This document shows, in pieces, positions 25,176 to 33,865 of a stretch of DNA of 64,000 nt. The stretch is from the NCBI GenBank assembly GCA_026874595.1, contig CM049318.1:31092956-31156955 (forward strand), in the 5' to 3' direction. The translations under genes and the position numbers were made by a program. The notes beneath the pieces were generated by a model. The model made no database searches. It saw only the letters and a program-made list of their open reading frames with translations, and was not told the DNA's origin. The DNA comes from Sipunculus nudus (Eukaryota > Annelida > Sipuncula > Golfingiida > Sipunculidae). How positions within the stretch are numbered: position 1 is the first letter of the stretch; the number at the start of each line of letters is the position of its first letter.

Positions 25176-25622
25176 ATTCCTGCTATGAACCGCTGTATAA
25201 TATTAAAAAGTTCACAGTTCACTGTTACTTCCATGTAATAATATATGTTTACTACTGTACTGCACTGATAACTTCGTAGAGAGTTCATCTCTGTTATTTG
25301 CATAAAGAGGACAAGTGTTCAGGGGCTCTACAGTAAGACCACAAGTGCAAAGCGGATTTTTTAAACAATTTTTTTTTTAAATAAATGCCCATTCAGAGAG
25401 CTGTGACCAAGACACATTCTTATATGATGTATTTGTGCCTGTCGGTTACCCGTGTACAGACTATAAAACTTTCTGCTGTAATGTATTGCACCGTGTTTAC
25501 ATATATTGTTATTGAGCTAAGCGGCCCATGTAAGTGATCGGTCATGGTCCGCGGCACAATAAAAACACAGCCTTGGGCATACAAGTGTTCGGCTCATTCT
25601 TGAAGCAGGGTACATCACATGG

Positions 25623-25823
25623 CAGGGGCGGATCCAGGATTTAGGAAAAGGGGGGGTCCAACCCAGGAGGACTAATGAAAATCCTAAAAAAAGGTCATCT
25701 GGTCTGGAAAAGGGGGTCCAGGCAGCAAAATTACGTCTAAAACCCCTTAAAAATGTTGCTTCGGGTGAAAAAAGGGGGGGTCCGGACCCCCTGGACCCCC
25801 CCCCCCCCCTGGATCCGCTTCTG
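25623..25823. mobile_element. MITE inserted at the LTR/primer-binding-site junction
   Basis: A 201-bp element with inverted ends CAGGGGCGGATCC and GGATCCGCTTCTG, flanked by a 5-bp direct repeat 'catgg' (25618-25622 and 25824-25828). Removing it mentally leaves LTR '...catca' directly joined to the primer-binding site. The interior is rich in G runs and C runs. Related copies lie at about 7.0 and 21.2 kb. The superfamily cannot be decided from the ends alone. Confidence 0.85.
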
Positions 25824-25825
25824 CA

Positions 25826-25842
25826 TGGTGTCAGATAATGGG
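25826..25842 (+). other. tRNA-Leu-type primer-binding site
   Basis: 'tggtgtcagataatggg' differs little from the complement of the 3' end of eukaryotic tRNA-Leu (complement begins tggtgtcag). It sits directly after the LTR once the MITE is discounted. Confidence 0.7.
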
Positions 25843-25899
25843 ATAATTTTCTACAAACCCTGAACTAACAAGCCAGTTTAAACTGTCAGGCACAGGAAT

Positions 25900-26800
25900 A
25901 TGGCAACTGCGCAGTTCAAACACTCAAACATCGACTGGGACTCGCCAGATTTGTACCAGGAGTTCGACAGATTTCGAAACCATGTTGACTTTGTACTTAA
26001 TGGCCCCCTTTCCGGTCAGACGGTCAAGCAGCAGGCAGGGTGGCTCGGCACATGGCTAGGCGAACAAGGTAGGGAAATTTATAAAACCCTAGACTGGCAG
26101 GATGGTTAAAAGGAGGATCCCTCTAAAGTACTTGACAAATTCATGAATTATATCCGTCCTAGAAAAACAAACGCATTGCCCGCCACAGATTTAAACAGCG
26201 TAAACAAGGACAAACAGAAAGTTTTGATCGATTTGTCAAAGATTTGCGTCTGATTTTAATGGACTGCGAATACAGTGATCCAGATGACATGCTTATTGAT
26301 GCAATCATTGCTGGAGTACGTGAAAAACGTGTACAAGAAAGACTGCTTGATAAAGGTGAGGAATTGACCTTGGCTAAAGCCATAGAAATACCCCATCAGT
26401 TTGAAATTTCACAGAAACAAATGAAAATTGTTAGAGATGGGGGGGGACTCATTTGTCAGCAGTTTCATTGTCTGTAAAACCTAAAGGTAGACCTAAACAG
26501 CAATATACAGGACCTAGAAAGAATTTCATGATCTCAACAGTCATTCACAAACACATGGTGGTCAGATACAGTCTAAAGCTCCGTATGAGCAGCAGTCAGC
26601 TGGTAAGCGCACATTAAGCTCTCAGCATGATCAAAGTAAATGTACACACTGTGGCAAAGATACTCGCCACAGATGGAACTCTGGCATATGTCCAGCCAAA
26701 GGATCATCATTTTCATTCTACAAAAAGCCTAGTCACTGGGCAGCTGTGTGTCGTAAACGATTGATCCGATTGGTTGATGTTGAGCCAGACCCAGCTCCGG
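25900..26800 (+). pseudogene. Gag and zinc-knuckle region of the gypsy element
   Basis: The first piece (25900-26109) starts MATAQFKHSNIDWDSPDLY and ends with an early stop. A second frame (26160-26477) continues with SFDRFVKDLRLILMDCEY and DAIIAGVREKRVQERLL, a typical gag C-terminal half. Near 26,640-26,760 are CTHCGKDTRHRWNSGICPA and a degraded second knuckle. The coat protein would bind RNA, but this copy is broken by at least two frame changes. Confidence 0.8.
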
Positions 26801-28516
26801 ATGAAGTTGTAGATGACTTGGAAGTCCTTGACATTAAATTGACACAAACCAGTGAGCTGACAGAGTCTGACAAGTGGACAGAGTCCATAGAAATTCTGTC
26901 ACAGAAAGTTCAGTTCCGCATAGATGCAGGAGCGCATTGCAACACAATAACTGTTGATAGTTATCAATAACTCCCGTATGAAGGTCAGCTTAAGAAATCT
27001 AACAAAGTACTTCGTACAAACTCAAACCACAGGATTAAACCAGTAGCTGCAGTTGATCTCTCCCTCAAGCATAAACACTATGAGACAATGGCTGAGTTTG
27101 AAATTGTGGACATTTCACAGGAAAACATAATCAGTGGAGCCACTGCAGAACAACTTTGCCAGGCAAATACACAATCAAAATAGATCCAGACGCAAAGGGT
27201 GTGGTACATCCAGTGAGACGTCAGCCGGCAGTATTGAAGCCTAGAATTATCGAAAGTTAAGAGAAATGGTGGACAATGGGTACATCGCCAAAGTAGACCA
27301 GCCCACCGAATGGGTAATTTCCATGGTTGCAGTTCTACGAAACAACAAAATACGGATCTGTATTGATCCTGGTGATTTGAATAAAGTAATCAAGCGGGAG
27401 CACTATCCCCTCCGCACTATTGAAGAGGTTGTATCATCGATGCCAAATGCAACGGTTTTCTTCGCACTGGATGCAAAATCGGGATTTTTTACAAATTGAA
27501 CTTTATGAAGCGCCATCATTATTGACAACCTTCAATACGCCTATCGGCAAATTTCGTTGGCTCATACTTCCATTCGGACTGAAATGTGCGCCTGAATTAT
27601 TTCAGCGCATAATGGATGAAATGCTGGAAGGCATAAATGGGGCAACAGCCGTAATGGACGACATTCTCATTGCCACTCCATCCATGGAAGAACATGATGC
27701 TGTACTAAGGAAAGTAGTAGAAAGAGCTACATCATACAATCTGAAGCTGAACTTCACTAAATATCACATCAGACAATCATGTGTACCTTATCTCCTCACA
27801 GGTGAAGGTCTCAAACCAGACCTGGCTAAAGTCCAGGCAGTCAAGAGCATGCCGCCGCCCAGAGACAAAGATGGTGTCCGTCACTTTTTAGAATTTATCA
27901 CCTACCTTCCAAAATTCATTCCAAACGTCAGTGAAGTAGATGCACCACTTCGTCAGCTTCTCAAAACAGATGTTGAGTTCACTTGGCAACCAGCTCAGCA
28001 GGTAGCATATGACAAGCTTAAGGAACTTTGCAGCAACCCACTAGTGCTACAGTTTTTTGATGCTTCAAGGCCAGTGGAGATATTTTGTGATGCTAGTAGC
28101 TCAGGATTAGGAGCTGTTATTCTCCAAGATAACAAGCCTGTCGCATACTCGTCAAGATCATTAACTGATGTTGAAACGCGCTATGCACAGATTGAAAAAG
28201 AAATGTTATCTATTGTGCATGCTTTACAAAGTTTCACCAGTATATAATTGTCACTGTTTACAATGACCATAAGCCACTGGAGGATATATACAAGAAACCA
28301 TTGCTAGAGACCCCAATGCGTATACAACGGATGCGTCTACGTCTACAGTGGTATGATCTAACTGTTAAGTATAGACGGGGAAAGGACATGGAATTGCCTG
28401 ATACCTTGTCAAGAGCTCAACTAACTGAAAGTGAACCAGAGATTGAAGGCCTGGAATCCATCTCCATGCTAAGTTTTATATCAGTCAGTGACCAGAAATA
28501 TACTGATATCAAATAG
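26746..28516 (+). pseudogene. Protease, reverse transcriptase and RNase H of the gypsy element
   Basis: The protease remnant is VQFRIDAGAHCNTI (DAG instead of the usual DTG or DSG). RT begins MVDNGYIAKVDQPTEWV at 27266 and changes frame near 27,490. It then continues with FNTPIGKFRWLILPFGLK and AVMDDILIATPSMEEHD, where VMDD replaces YVDD. RNase H has EIFCDASSSGLGAVI and ETRYAQIEKEMLSIVHALQ, then a second frame with QWYDLTVKYRRGKDMELPD and TLSRA. The first palm aspartate is preserved in FALDAKSGF. Confidence 0.9.
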
Positions 28517-28599
28517 CGCACAACAGCAGAGCTTAGTGACTTGCTACAAATGATCAAATCAGGATAGCCAGACTTCAGGAAAGAAGTACCCATACCAAT

Positions 28600-29566
28600 A
28601 CGTCCATATGGGGGCTCTAGAAGTCAGCTTAGCATACTTGGTGGTATCGTATACAGAGGAATGCGTATCGTGATTCCTCCCAGTATGCATACAGATATGC
28701 TGAAGTTAGTGCACCAATCGCACCTAGGCACAGTCAAGAGTAAACAACGTGCCAGAGAAGTACTCACCTAGCCTGGGATGAATTCAGCTATGGAAGAGCT
28801 AGTCAAGAACTGTTCCAAATGTGCATACTTTCAAAACAGACTACCCAGAGAACCCATGAAACCAACAAAGACTCCAACGCTTCCATTTCACGAAGTAGCC
28901 TCTGATCTTTTTGAACTTGAAGGTAAGCATTATTTGTTATTAGTGGACTCCTTTTCAAAATTTGTAGAAGTTGATGAACTCAAGAACTTGTGTAGTCGCG
29001 CAACTATTGAATCACTTAAGTCACAGTACAGCAGGCATGGCATACCTACCATTCTTCGCACTGACAGTGGTCCCCAGTATGCTTCAGAAGAGTTTAGTAT
29101 TTTCTGCAAGACCTACAACATTATACATAAGACGTGATCACCAGACACACCTCACTCCAATGGTGAAGCAGAAAGGGCTGTGCAGACAGTCAAGAAACTG
29201 TGGAAAAAGGCTACAGACAAACACCTTGCCTTATTAGACTATAGGACAACCCCCCTAGAGTCCGTAGGTTTGTCACCAGCACAGTTACTTATCGGCAGAA
29301 GACCACGTAACTTGTTACCAGCAGCTAGTACGCTTCTGATGCCAACACGGCATAGCACAGAGAAAGTCAAACAGCTTTTAGACAGTGATAAAGCTAACCA
29401 GAAATATTATTATGATCGCAAAAGAGCAAGTGAGCCCCGCACATCACTTAAACCTGGAGAGGAAATTAGGATGGCACCTTATCCTGGTCACCATACATGG
29501 ACCCCCGGAGTTGTTGTGGAACCACACAGTTCTCAACGTTCTTATGTTGTTGACAACGGGTTATAG
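28600..29566 (+). pseudogene. Integrase of the gypsy element
   Basis: The zinc domain runs from about 28,690 (LKLVHQSHLG, then NCSKCAYFQN). The core shows ASDLFELEGKHYLLLVDSF (first D), TILRTDSGPQYASEEF (second D) and SNGEAERAVQTVKKLWKKA (E). The C-terminal part at 29180-29566 has LSPAQLLIGRRPRNLLP. There is a stop after HKT at 29,137 and a shift to the next piece. The transposase-like activity is lost. Confidence 0.9.
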
Positions 29567-29569
29567 ATT

Positions 29570-30050
29570 TTTCGTCCCCAGATCTTTTTGTGCTCGCCTC
29601 TTTGTCCAACCACCTGTTTCTCCACAGGTCCGGTTCGCCTACAGGAATATTGTAACGGACGTTTCGTCCACAGTTCTATTCGTCCACCGCAGATTCACGC
29701 GCTCTGTGTCCAGTATAAAATATTGCACGACTGACCAGGCAGTCGGATGTGCTAAACAAGTTAATGTGCTGGCTGTTTTAATGCATCATGGTGATCTATG
29801 TCTAACGGTTCATCCGCAGCATTGTGAAATGTGATCCGGTTGTGATCAACGTCTGTGGTGCCTTTTCGTCCACAGGGACATATCGTCCACGCGCAACACT
29901 GATATATATCATGCCAGTTATTATCATTTCCCGGCAATATGACCCTTTTTTTACGATCACATGTATATCTAAAATACTGGTAGCTCTACGGCACTACTTT
30001 TGTTATGTCGTCCAAAGCTCATATATCGGCTTCGCTTACCGTCATTAAAT
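29570..30050. repeat. Repeat remnant with recurrent 'TTCGTCCAC' motifs near the host/virus boundary
   Basis: At least six variants of 'tcgtccac' or 'tcgtcccc' occur between 29,570 and 29,900, for example 'acgtttcgtccacagttc', 'ttcgtccaccgcag', 'ttttcgtccacaggg' and 'atcgtccacgcgc'. Spacing is irregular. It looks like the subterminal repeats of a non-autonomous transposon replacing the 3' end of the gypsy element. Its ends are not defined. Confidence 0.45.
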
Positions 30051-30479
30051 AACTGCATATGTACGCTGGTGGGAGGTTAGGGCAAAAAGGTTTTGAGGCG
30101 TGTGGGGCGTTGTCCAACGTACAGTAACCATACAGGCGATGGTGATATTCCAGTATCATATTAAGCGGACGACATACAAGTCCACATACACGCACACATA
30201 CAAACGTGTACCATAACCGACAAAAAAACCACGAAGACAAGTAGATATAATCAGCACATCTTTTAATGTGGAAAACAAATATATTGATTAATATAGGCGC
30301 ATACTTTAAAACGCCACTGGACAAACACATTATTGTATGGCCTGATATAAAAAAAAACTAACTACAACAAGAACAAAAGCACATGTAGTGAAAGGTAATC
30401 AAAAGCCAAACCACGTAATGTCCATGAAAAACATCCTTGCACGGAATATTATGAAAACGACTCCGACATTCAACCAGAT
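30051..30479. other. Non-coding left flank of the virus-like block
   Basis: No convincing gene. The left limit of the inserted DNA probably lies here or slightly to the left, but no target duplication or terminal repeat could be matched, since the right end is outside the window. Confidence 0.4.
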
Positions 30480-31316
30480 TTATTGGCGAGGGTCTGGTGT
30501 TTTGAAGAAACCGGGTCGCGATATACGGGACCAGCGATTGGTGCCGTTAACCTCTGCATACACGGACACCACGTACATTGTAGCCGGCACGGCATGGACG
30601 AGGGCCGCAGAATTGGTGTAAACGATGTGGACATGTCTCTTGATCTGAGGCACCCACCTGTAGGTTGGATCGTAGACAGAGCTGCTGCCTCGTGAATTGG
30701 CACTGACAGGGACCCTTGTGTAGATCACTTTGTACCTGTATCTTCCAGGGGTGGCGGGACGTTTCCATGTCACATAATTTGTTTTGACGGTTTTCGTACC
30801 TTGCACCGGGCGCGAGGGTCTGGTTAGAGCGGCCGAGTCTTTCACTTTTAAATAGAGGGCGCGGCTTCTCAACTTCGAACATGCAAAACAGCCACAGCCG
30901 CAATAAACGGCCGATATCCCGTTGGGCAATTCGTCGGCGGATATGTTGAACAAGGCATTCACCCGCCCAGAGGTGGAATTTTCAACGAACACTCTGGGCG
31001 ACGACATATTGTACAGGTCGAGTACTCCTGTTGACAGTCCGAACCCCATGGTCGTAACCGAAGGGCAAGGGTCTTCCTTGTGAACAGCGTTTTCCTTGCA
31101 TCCCAAACGGCACCGCACAGTGATCGTGTCACCATCGCCGAACACCTGATTTGCGTTGTCGTACGGCTCTATCAAATACTGGTAACGGTCGGAGCATATT
31201 CTGTCCTCCGAGCCATAAAAGCCGTAATCATAAAACGTGACGGTGCGGCGGCCCTCAACCAGATATAAGCAGAAAAACAGTGTCAACAGTTGCAACAAAC
31301 GCAGTAGCGGTCTCAT
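30480..31316 (-). CDS. Secreted or surface glycoprotein with FN3-like domain (tandem paralogue 1)
   Basis: 278 residues starting at ATG 31316. Residues 1-22 form a signal peptide (MRPLLRLLQLLTLFFCLYLV). Residues 23 to about 165 are a cysteine-containing domain with conserved phrases FGDGDTITVRCR, EDPCPSV, MGFGLSTGV, SSPRVFVENSTSGR and AVYCGCGCF, plus N-glycosylation sites. Residues from about 170 resemble a fibronectin type III domain (TWKRP, YRYKVIYTRVP, MYVVSVYAEVNGTNRW). There is no transmembrane segment at the C-terminus, so it is probably secreted. The neighbour at 31.8-32.6 kb is a close paralogue. The stop codon overlaps an AATAAA. The role is unknown; extracellular binding is inferred. 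Confidence 0.8.
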   Translation of the reverse strand: MRPLLRLLQLLTLFFCLYLVEGRRTVTFYDYGFYGSEDRICSDRYQYLIEPYDNANQVFGDGDTITVRCRLGCKENAVHKEDPCPSVTTMGFGLSTGVLDLYNMSSPRVFVENSTSGRVNALFNISADELPNGISAVYCGCGCFACSKLRSRALYLKVKDSAALTRPSRPVQGTKTVKTNYVTWKRPATPGRYRYKVIYTRVPVSANSRGSSSVYDPTYRWVPQIKRHVHIVYTNSAALVHAVPATMYVVSVYAEVNGTNRWSRISRPGFFKTPDPRQ

Positions 31317-31436
31317 ATTGTCTCCCTTCCTGGTATGTCTTACGTACAGTCAACGGACAGGGCTGGAGGCCGTTTGCTGCACGCTTGCTTCTCACCAGCG
31401 TCCCGTTTAAAATGATCTGAGTCGACGTGTCGCGAC

Positions 31437-31447
31437 CACATATATAA
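31437..31447 (-). promoter_or_regulatory. TATA box of the FN3-like gene 1
   Basis: 'catatatgtta' type element on the minus strand (plus strand 'cacatatataacatg'), about 125 bases before the start codon. The upstream regions of the two paralogues also share 'ctcaccagcgtcccg'/'ctcacaagcgtcccg', pointing to a duplicated promoter. Confidence 0.5.
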
Positions 31448-31798
31448 CATGCGAGTACCGTCACGTGACATCGGAAACATGAACCCCCCCCCCCCCCCCC
31501 CATAGAACAAAACAAATAATCACCCGACGTGTTCTTGCTGATTCATATCATCTGGCGATGTTCCTGGTGCAAGCGACGTAACAATATGGGCATTAGGGTA
31601 CATTCCAGTATAAATACAAACGACACAACGAAAAAAGATACACATACGAGAAATAATCAAATGTGTTCGGCATAGGTTAAATGTAAACACAGATGTACGT
31701 GAAACACGGTAAATACAAAAGAACAGAAAACATGTTATTGGCCATTATGAAATAAAACATTAAAAGACTATGAAATCGCGTTTGACATTCAGATAGTG

Positions 31799-32626
31799 TT
31801 AAGGACATGGTTCGGGAGTTATGAAACCACCTCGCGATATCGCGGACCAACGGTTCGTGCCGTTCACTTCTGCGGACACGTACACGAGATACTTGGTGGA
31901 CGGCTCGGCATGGACGAGCTTCGCAGATGTGGTGGTAACGGTGTGGACGTGGGTCTCTACCTGAGGAACCCACCTGTAGGTTGGATCGTAAACCGAGCTG
32001 CCCGGTGGATTTACTGTGTCAGGGACCTTTTGGTAGATCACTTTGTACCGGTATGTTCCAGGAGCGGTTGGGCGGTTCCATGTCACAGAATTAGTTTTGA
32101 CAGTTTTCGTGACCTGCTTCGGTGCCTGCGAGGGTTTCTTTGGGGCGCCCGTGTCCACCACCTTCAAATAAAGGGCGCTGCTTCTCAGGGCGGAGCAAAC
32201 AAAACAGCCACAGCCGCAATACACGGCAGATAATCCGTTGGGCAGTTCGTCGGCGGATATGTTGAACAAGGCATTCGTCCGTCCAGAGGTGGAATTTTCT
32301 ACGAACACCCTCGGCGACGACATATTGAACAGCTCGAGTACTCCTGTAGACAGTCCGAACCCCATGGTCATAACCGAAGGGCAAGGGTCTTCCTTGTGAA
32401 CATTGCATCCGAAACGGCACCGCACAGTGATCGTGTCACCATCGCCGAACTCCAGTGTCTTGTTGTCGTACGCCTCGATTCGATACTGGTAAGGGTTGGA
32501 GCACATCTTTCTATCTGATGTGTAAGACGCGTAGTCATGGAAAGTGACTTTGCGACTGCCTTCAATCACATAAAGGCAGCCTGCCAACAGTGTGAACAGA
32601 TGCAACATCGGCAGCAGAGGTGTCAT
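31799..32626 (-). CDS. Secreted or surface glycoprotein with FN3-like domain (tandem paralogue 2)
   Basis: 275 residues from ATG 32626, chosen because a signal peptide (MTPLLPMLHLFTLLAGCLYV) follows and aligns with paralogue 1. The open frame continues upstream to 32770 without such support. The domain plan is identical to the neighbour: the cysteine domain with FGDGDTITVRCRFGC and AVYCGCGCFVCS, then the FN3-like domain (VTWNRPTAPGTYRYKVIY, YLVYVSAEVNGTNRW). The two proteins are similar throughout, which shows a tandem duplication. A TATA-like 'gttatatca' lies on the minus strand near 32,710. Function unknown. Confidence 0.8.
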   Translation of the reverse strand: MTPLLPMLHLFTLLAGCLYVIEGSRKVTFHDYASYTSDRKMCSNPYQYRIEAYDNKTLEFGDGDTITVRCRFGCNVHKEDPCPSVMTMGFGLSTGVLELFNMSSPRVFVENSTSGRTNALFNISADELPNGLSAVYCGCGCFVCSALRSSALYLKVVDTGAPKKPSQAPKQVTKTVKTNSVTWNRPTAPGTYRYKVIYQKVPDTVNPPGSSVYDPTYRWVPQVETHVHTVTTTSAKLVHAEPSTKYLVYVSAEVNGTNRWSAISRGGFITPEPCP

Positions 32627-32770
32627 CTTTGCCGAAAGCGCGTTATTCGTACGTTTGCTGCTCACAAGCGTCCCGCATTGCACGCCCTGACTCGTAGTGC
32701 GGCAGCCACGTGATATAACTGTCCCTCCAAAACAAATATAGTCATATGACGCAGTTTCGCTAAATTGCAT

Positions 32771-33054
32771 TATGTTTACGCGGTTATAATGTTTCTGAAG
32801 TAAGCGGGTATGTGTGGCTGATGAGTCTGTATGCTGTTATATCTACGTGTTTCTCAGCTCGCTCCAAGGAACTCTAACTCAAATATAACCTCCTCATTTT
32901 CTGCCGCCTGGTTTGTAAAGCCACCAGCAGTGTAAATTGTATATATTATGACAGTGTGGTTGTGCCAAGCACTACACGCCATTGTAGTCCTGTATGTTAT
33001 ATAACACGTTCGATGTAGATCCCCTTGTCGTCTTTTGAGGTGCGTGTCGTTTAT
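32771..33054. other. Intergenic spacer
   Basis: No gene. 'gtatgttatataacacg' near 32,992 is a TATA-like palindrome that could serve a plus-strand transcript. Confidence 0.35.
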
Positions 33055-33330
33055 TCACTTGTCTTTGATGTCAGATTTGGAGATAACGTGTCTCTTTTCC
33101 AAACCACAAAAGTCCACACCCATGAAATGGAAATGGCAGTGATGTGTTGGATATGGCTGTCCGGAAGAGAAAAACAAGTTATCCCATTCGACGGACCCGA
33201 CGATCAGTTTTCTACACCCTCCCTTTCCGAACACGTTTTCTTTGGCAAGATACCGCCTATCGCAGTTGTTCCTGTTCACCAGGTGTGTTGTCGTGAGCCC
33301 AGTGTCTGTATCGACAACCACCACGTTCAT
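33055..33330 (-). CDS. Small hypothetical protein (uncertain strand)
   Basis: 91 codons from ATG 33330 (MNVVVVDTDTGLTTTHLVN...), with AATAAA overlapping the stop and a minus-strand TATATAAAG near 33,475. The residue pattern looks protein-like (alternating hydrophobics, Cys and His). The opposite strand at 33025-33378 is also open, but it begins at TTG, and its stop also overlaps an AATAAA. Only one of the two is likely real and I cannot decide firmly. No family recognised. Confidence 0.3.
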   Translation of the reverse strand: MNVVVVDTDTGLTTTHLVNRNNCDRRYLAKENVFGKGGCRKLIVGSVEWDNLFFSSGQPYPTHHCHFHFMGVDFCGLEKRHVISKSDIKDK

Positions 33331-33379
33331 TATTGGTACGACTACCAATCGCAGTTTACAAGACGCAGATTGAAATAAA

Positions 33380-33860
33380 ACATGTCACCACTATGTGCGT
33401 GGTGCAGCCTATCCCTCACGTTTCGACCACAAGAGACAGTGTGACAGTAAACGCGGCCGATCTGGGGCTTTATATATGTGCGTTGTCCTTCTGAAAGTAT
33501 GCTTAACATTCAGACTAACCCACAACAACGTGTCGTGTTACACTGTGAGTCACGCAAAATAGTTGTGTTTAGACTGATTAATCATGTTGTTTACCAGTGA
33601 TCGTGACAAAGATTATGTTAAGGTAAAAACAAACCAGGCAAGTGGAGTATAACAACATACAAAAAACCCCCACTTGGTACGTTTAAAGGATGATGATATA
33701 TATATTATTATACGGCTTAACAATAGATACTAGTCTCAAACGTACGGCTTGTTGTTTTCTGAAAAGGACATTGTACGACAGCGTCTGTATGGTATGTGAT
33801 ATAACGTAAACAACACTATTGATCACAGTTTTCCCGTCCTGTTCTAGGCTAATGTTACGT
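33380..33860. other. Non-coding spacer left of the palindrome
   Basis: No gene seen. Short open frames on the minus strand run into the palindrome and have no protein-like pattern. Confidence 0.4.
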
Positions 33861-33865
33861 GACCC

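Larger units (their letters stand above)
25400..29570 (+). mobile_element. Degenerate Ty3/gypsy LTR retrotransposon, gag-PR-RT-RH-IN order
   Basis: The plus-strand order is LTR end (AATAAA at about 25,558, then '...gtacatcaca'), primer-binding site at 25826-25842, gag from 25,900, zinc knuckles near 26,640-26,760, protease near 26,910, RT 27,266-28,000, RNase H 28,060-28,420 and integrase 28,600-29,566. The primer-binding site 'tggtgtcagataatggg' fits tRNA-Leu. Order and motifs resemble Mag/SURL-type elements of invertebrates. Frames are broken in several places and no 3' LTR is recognisable. Confidence 0.85.
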
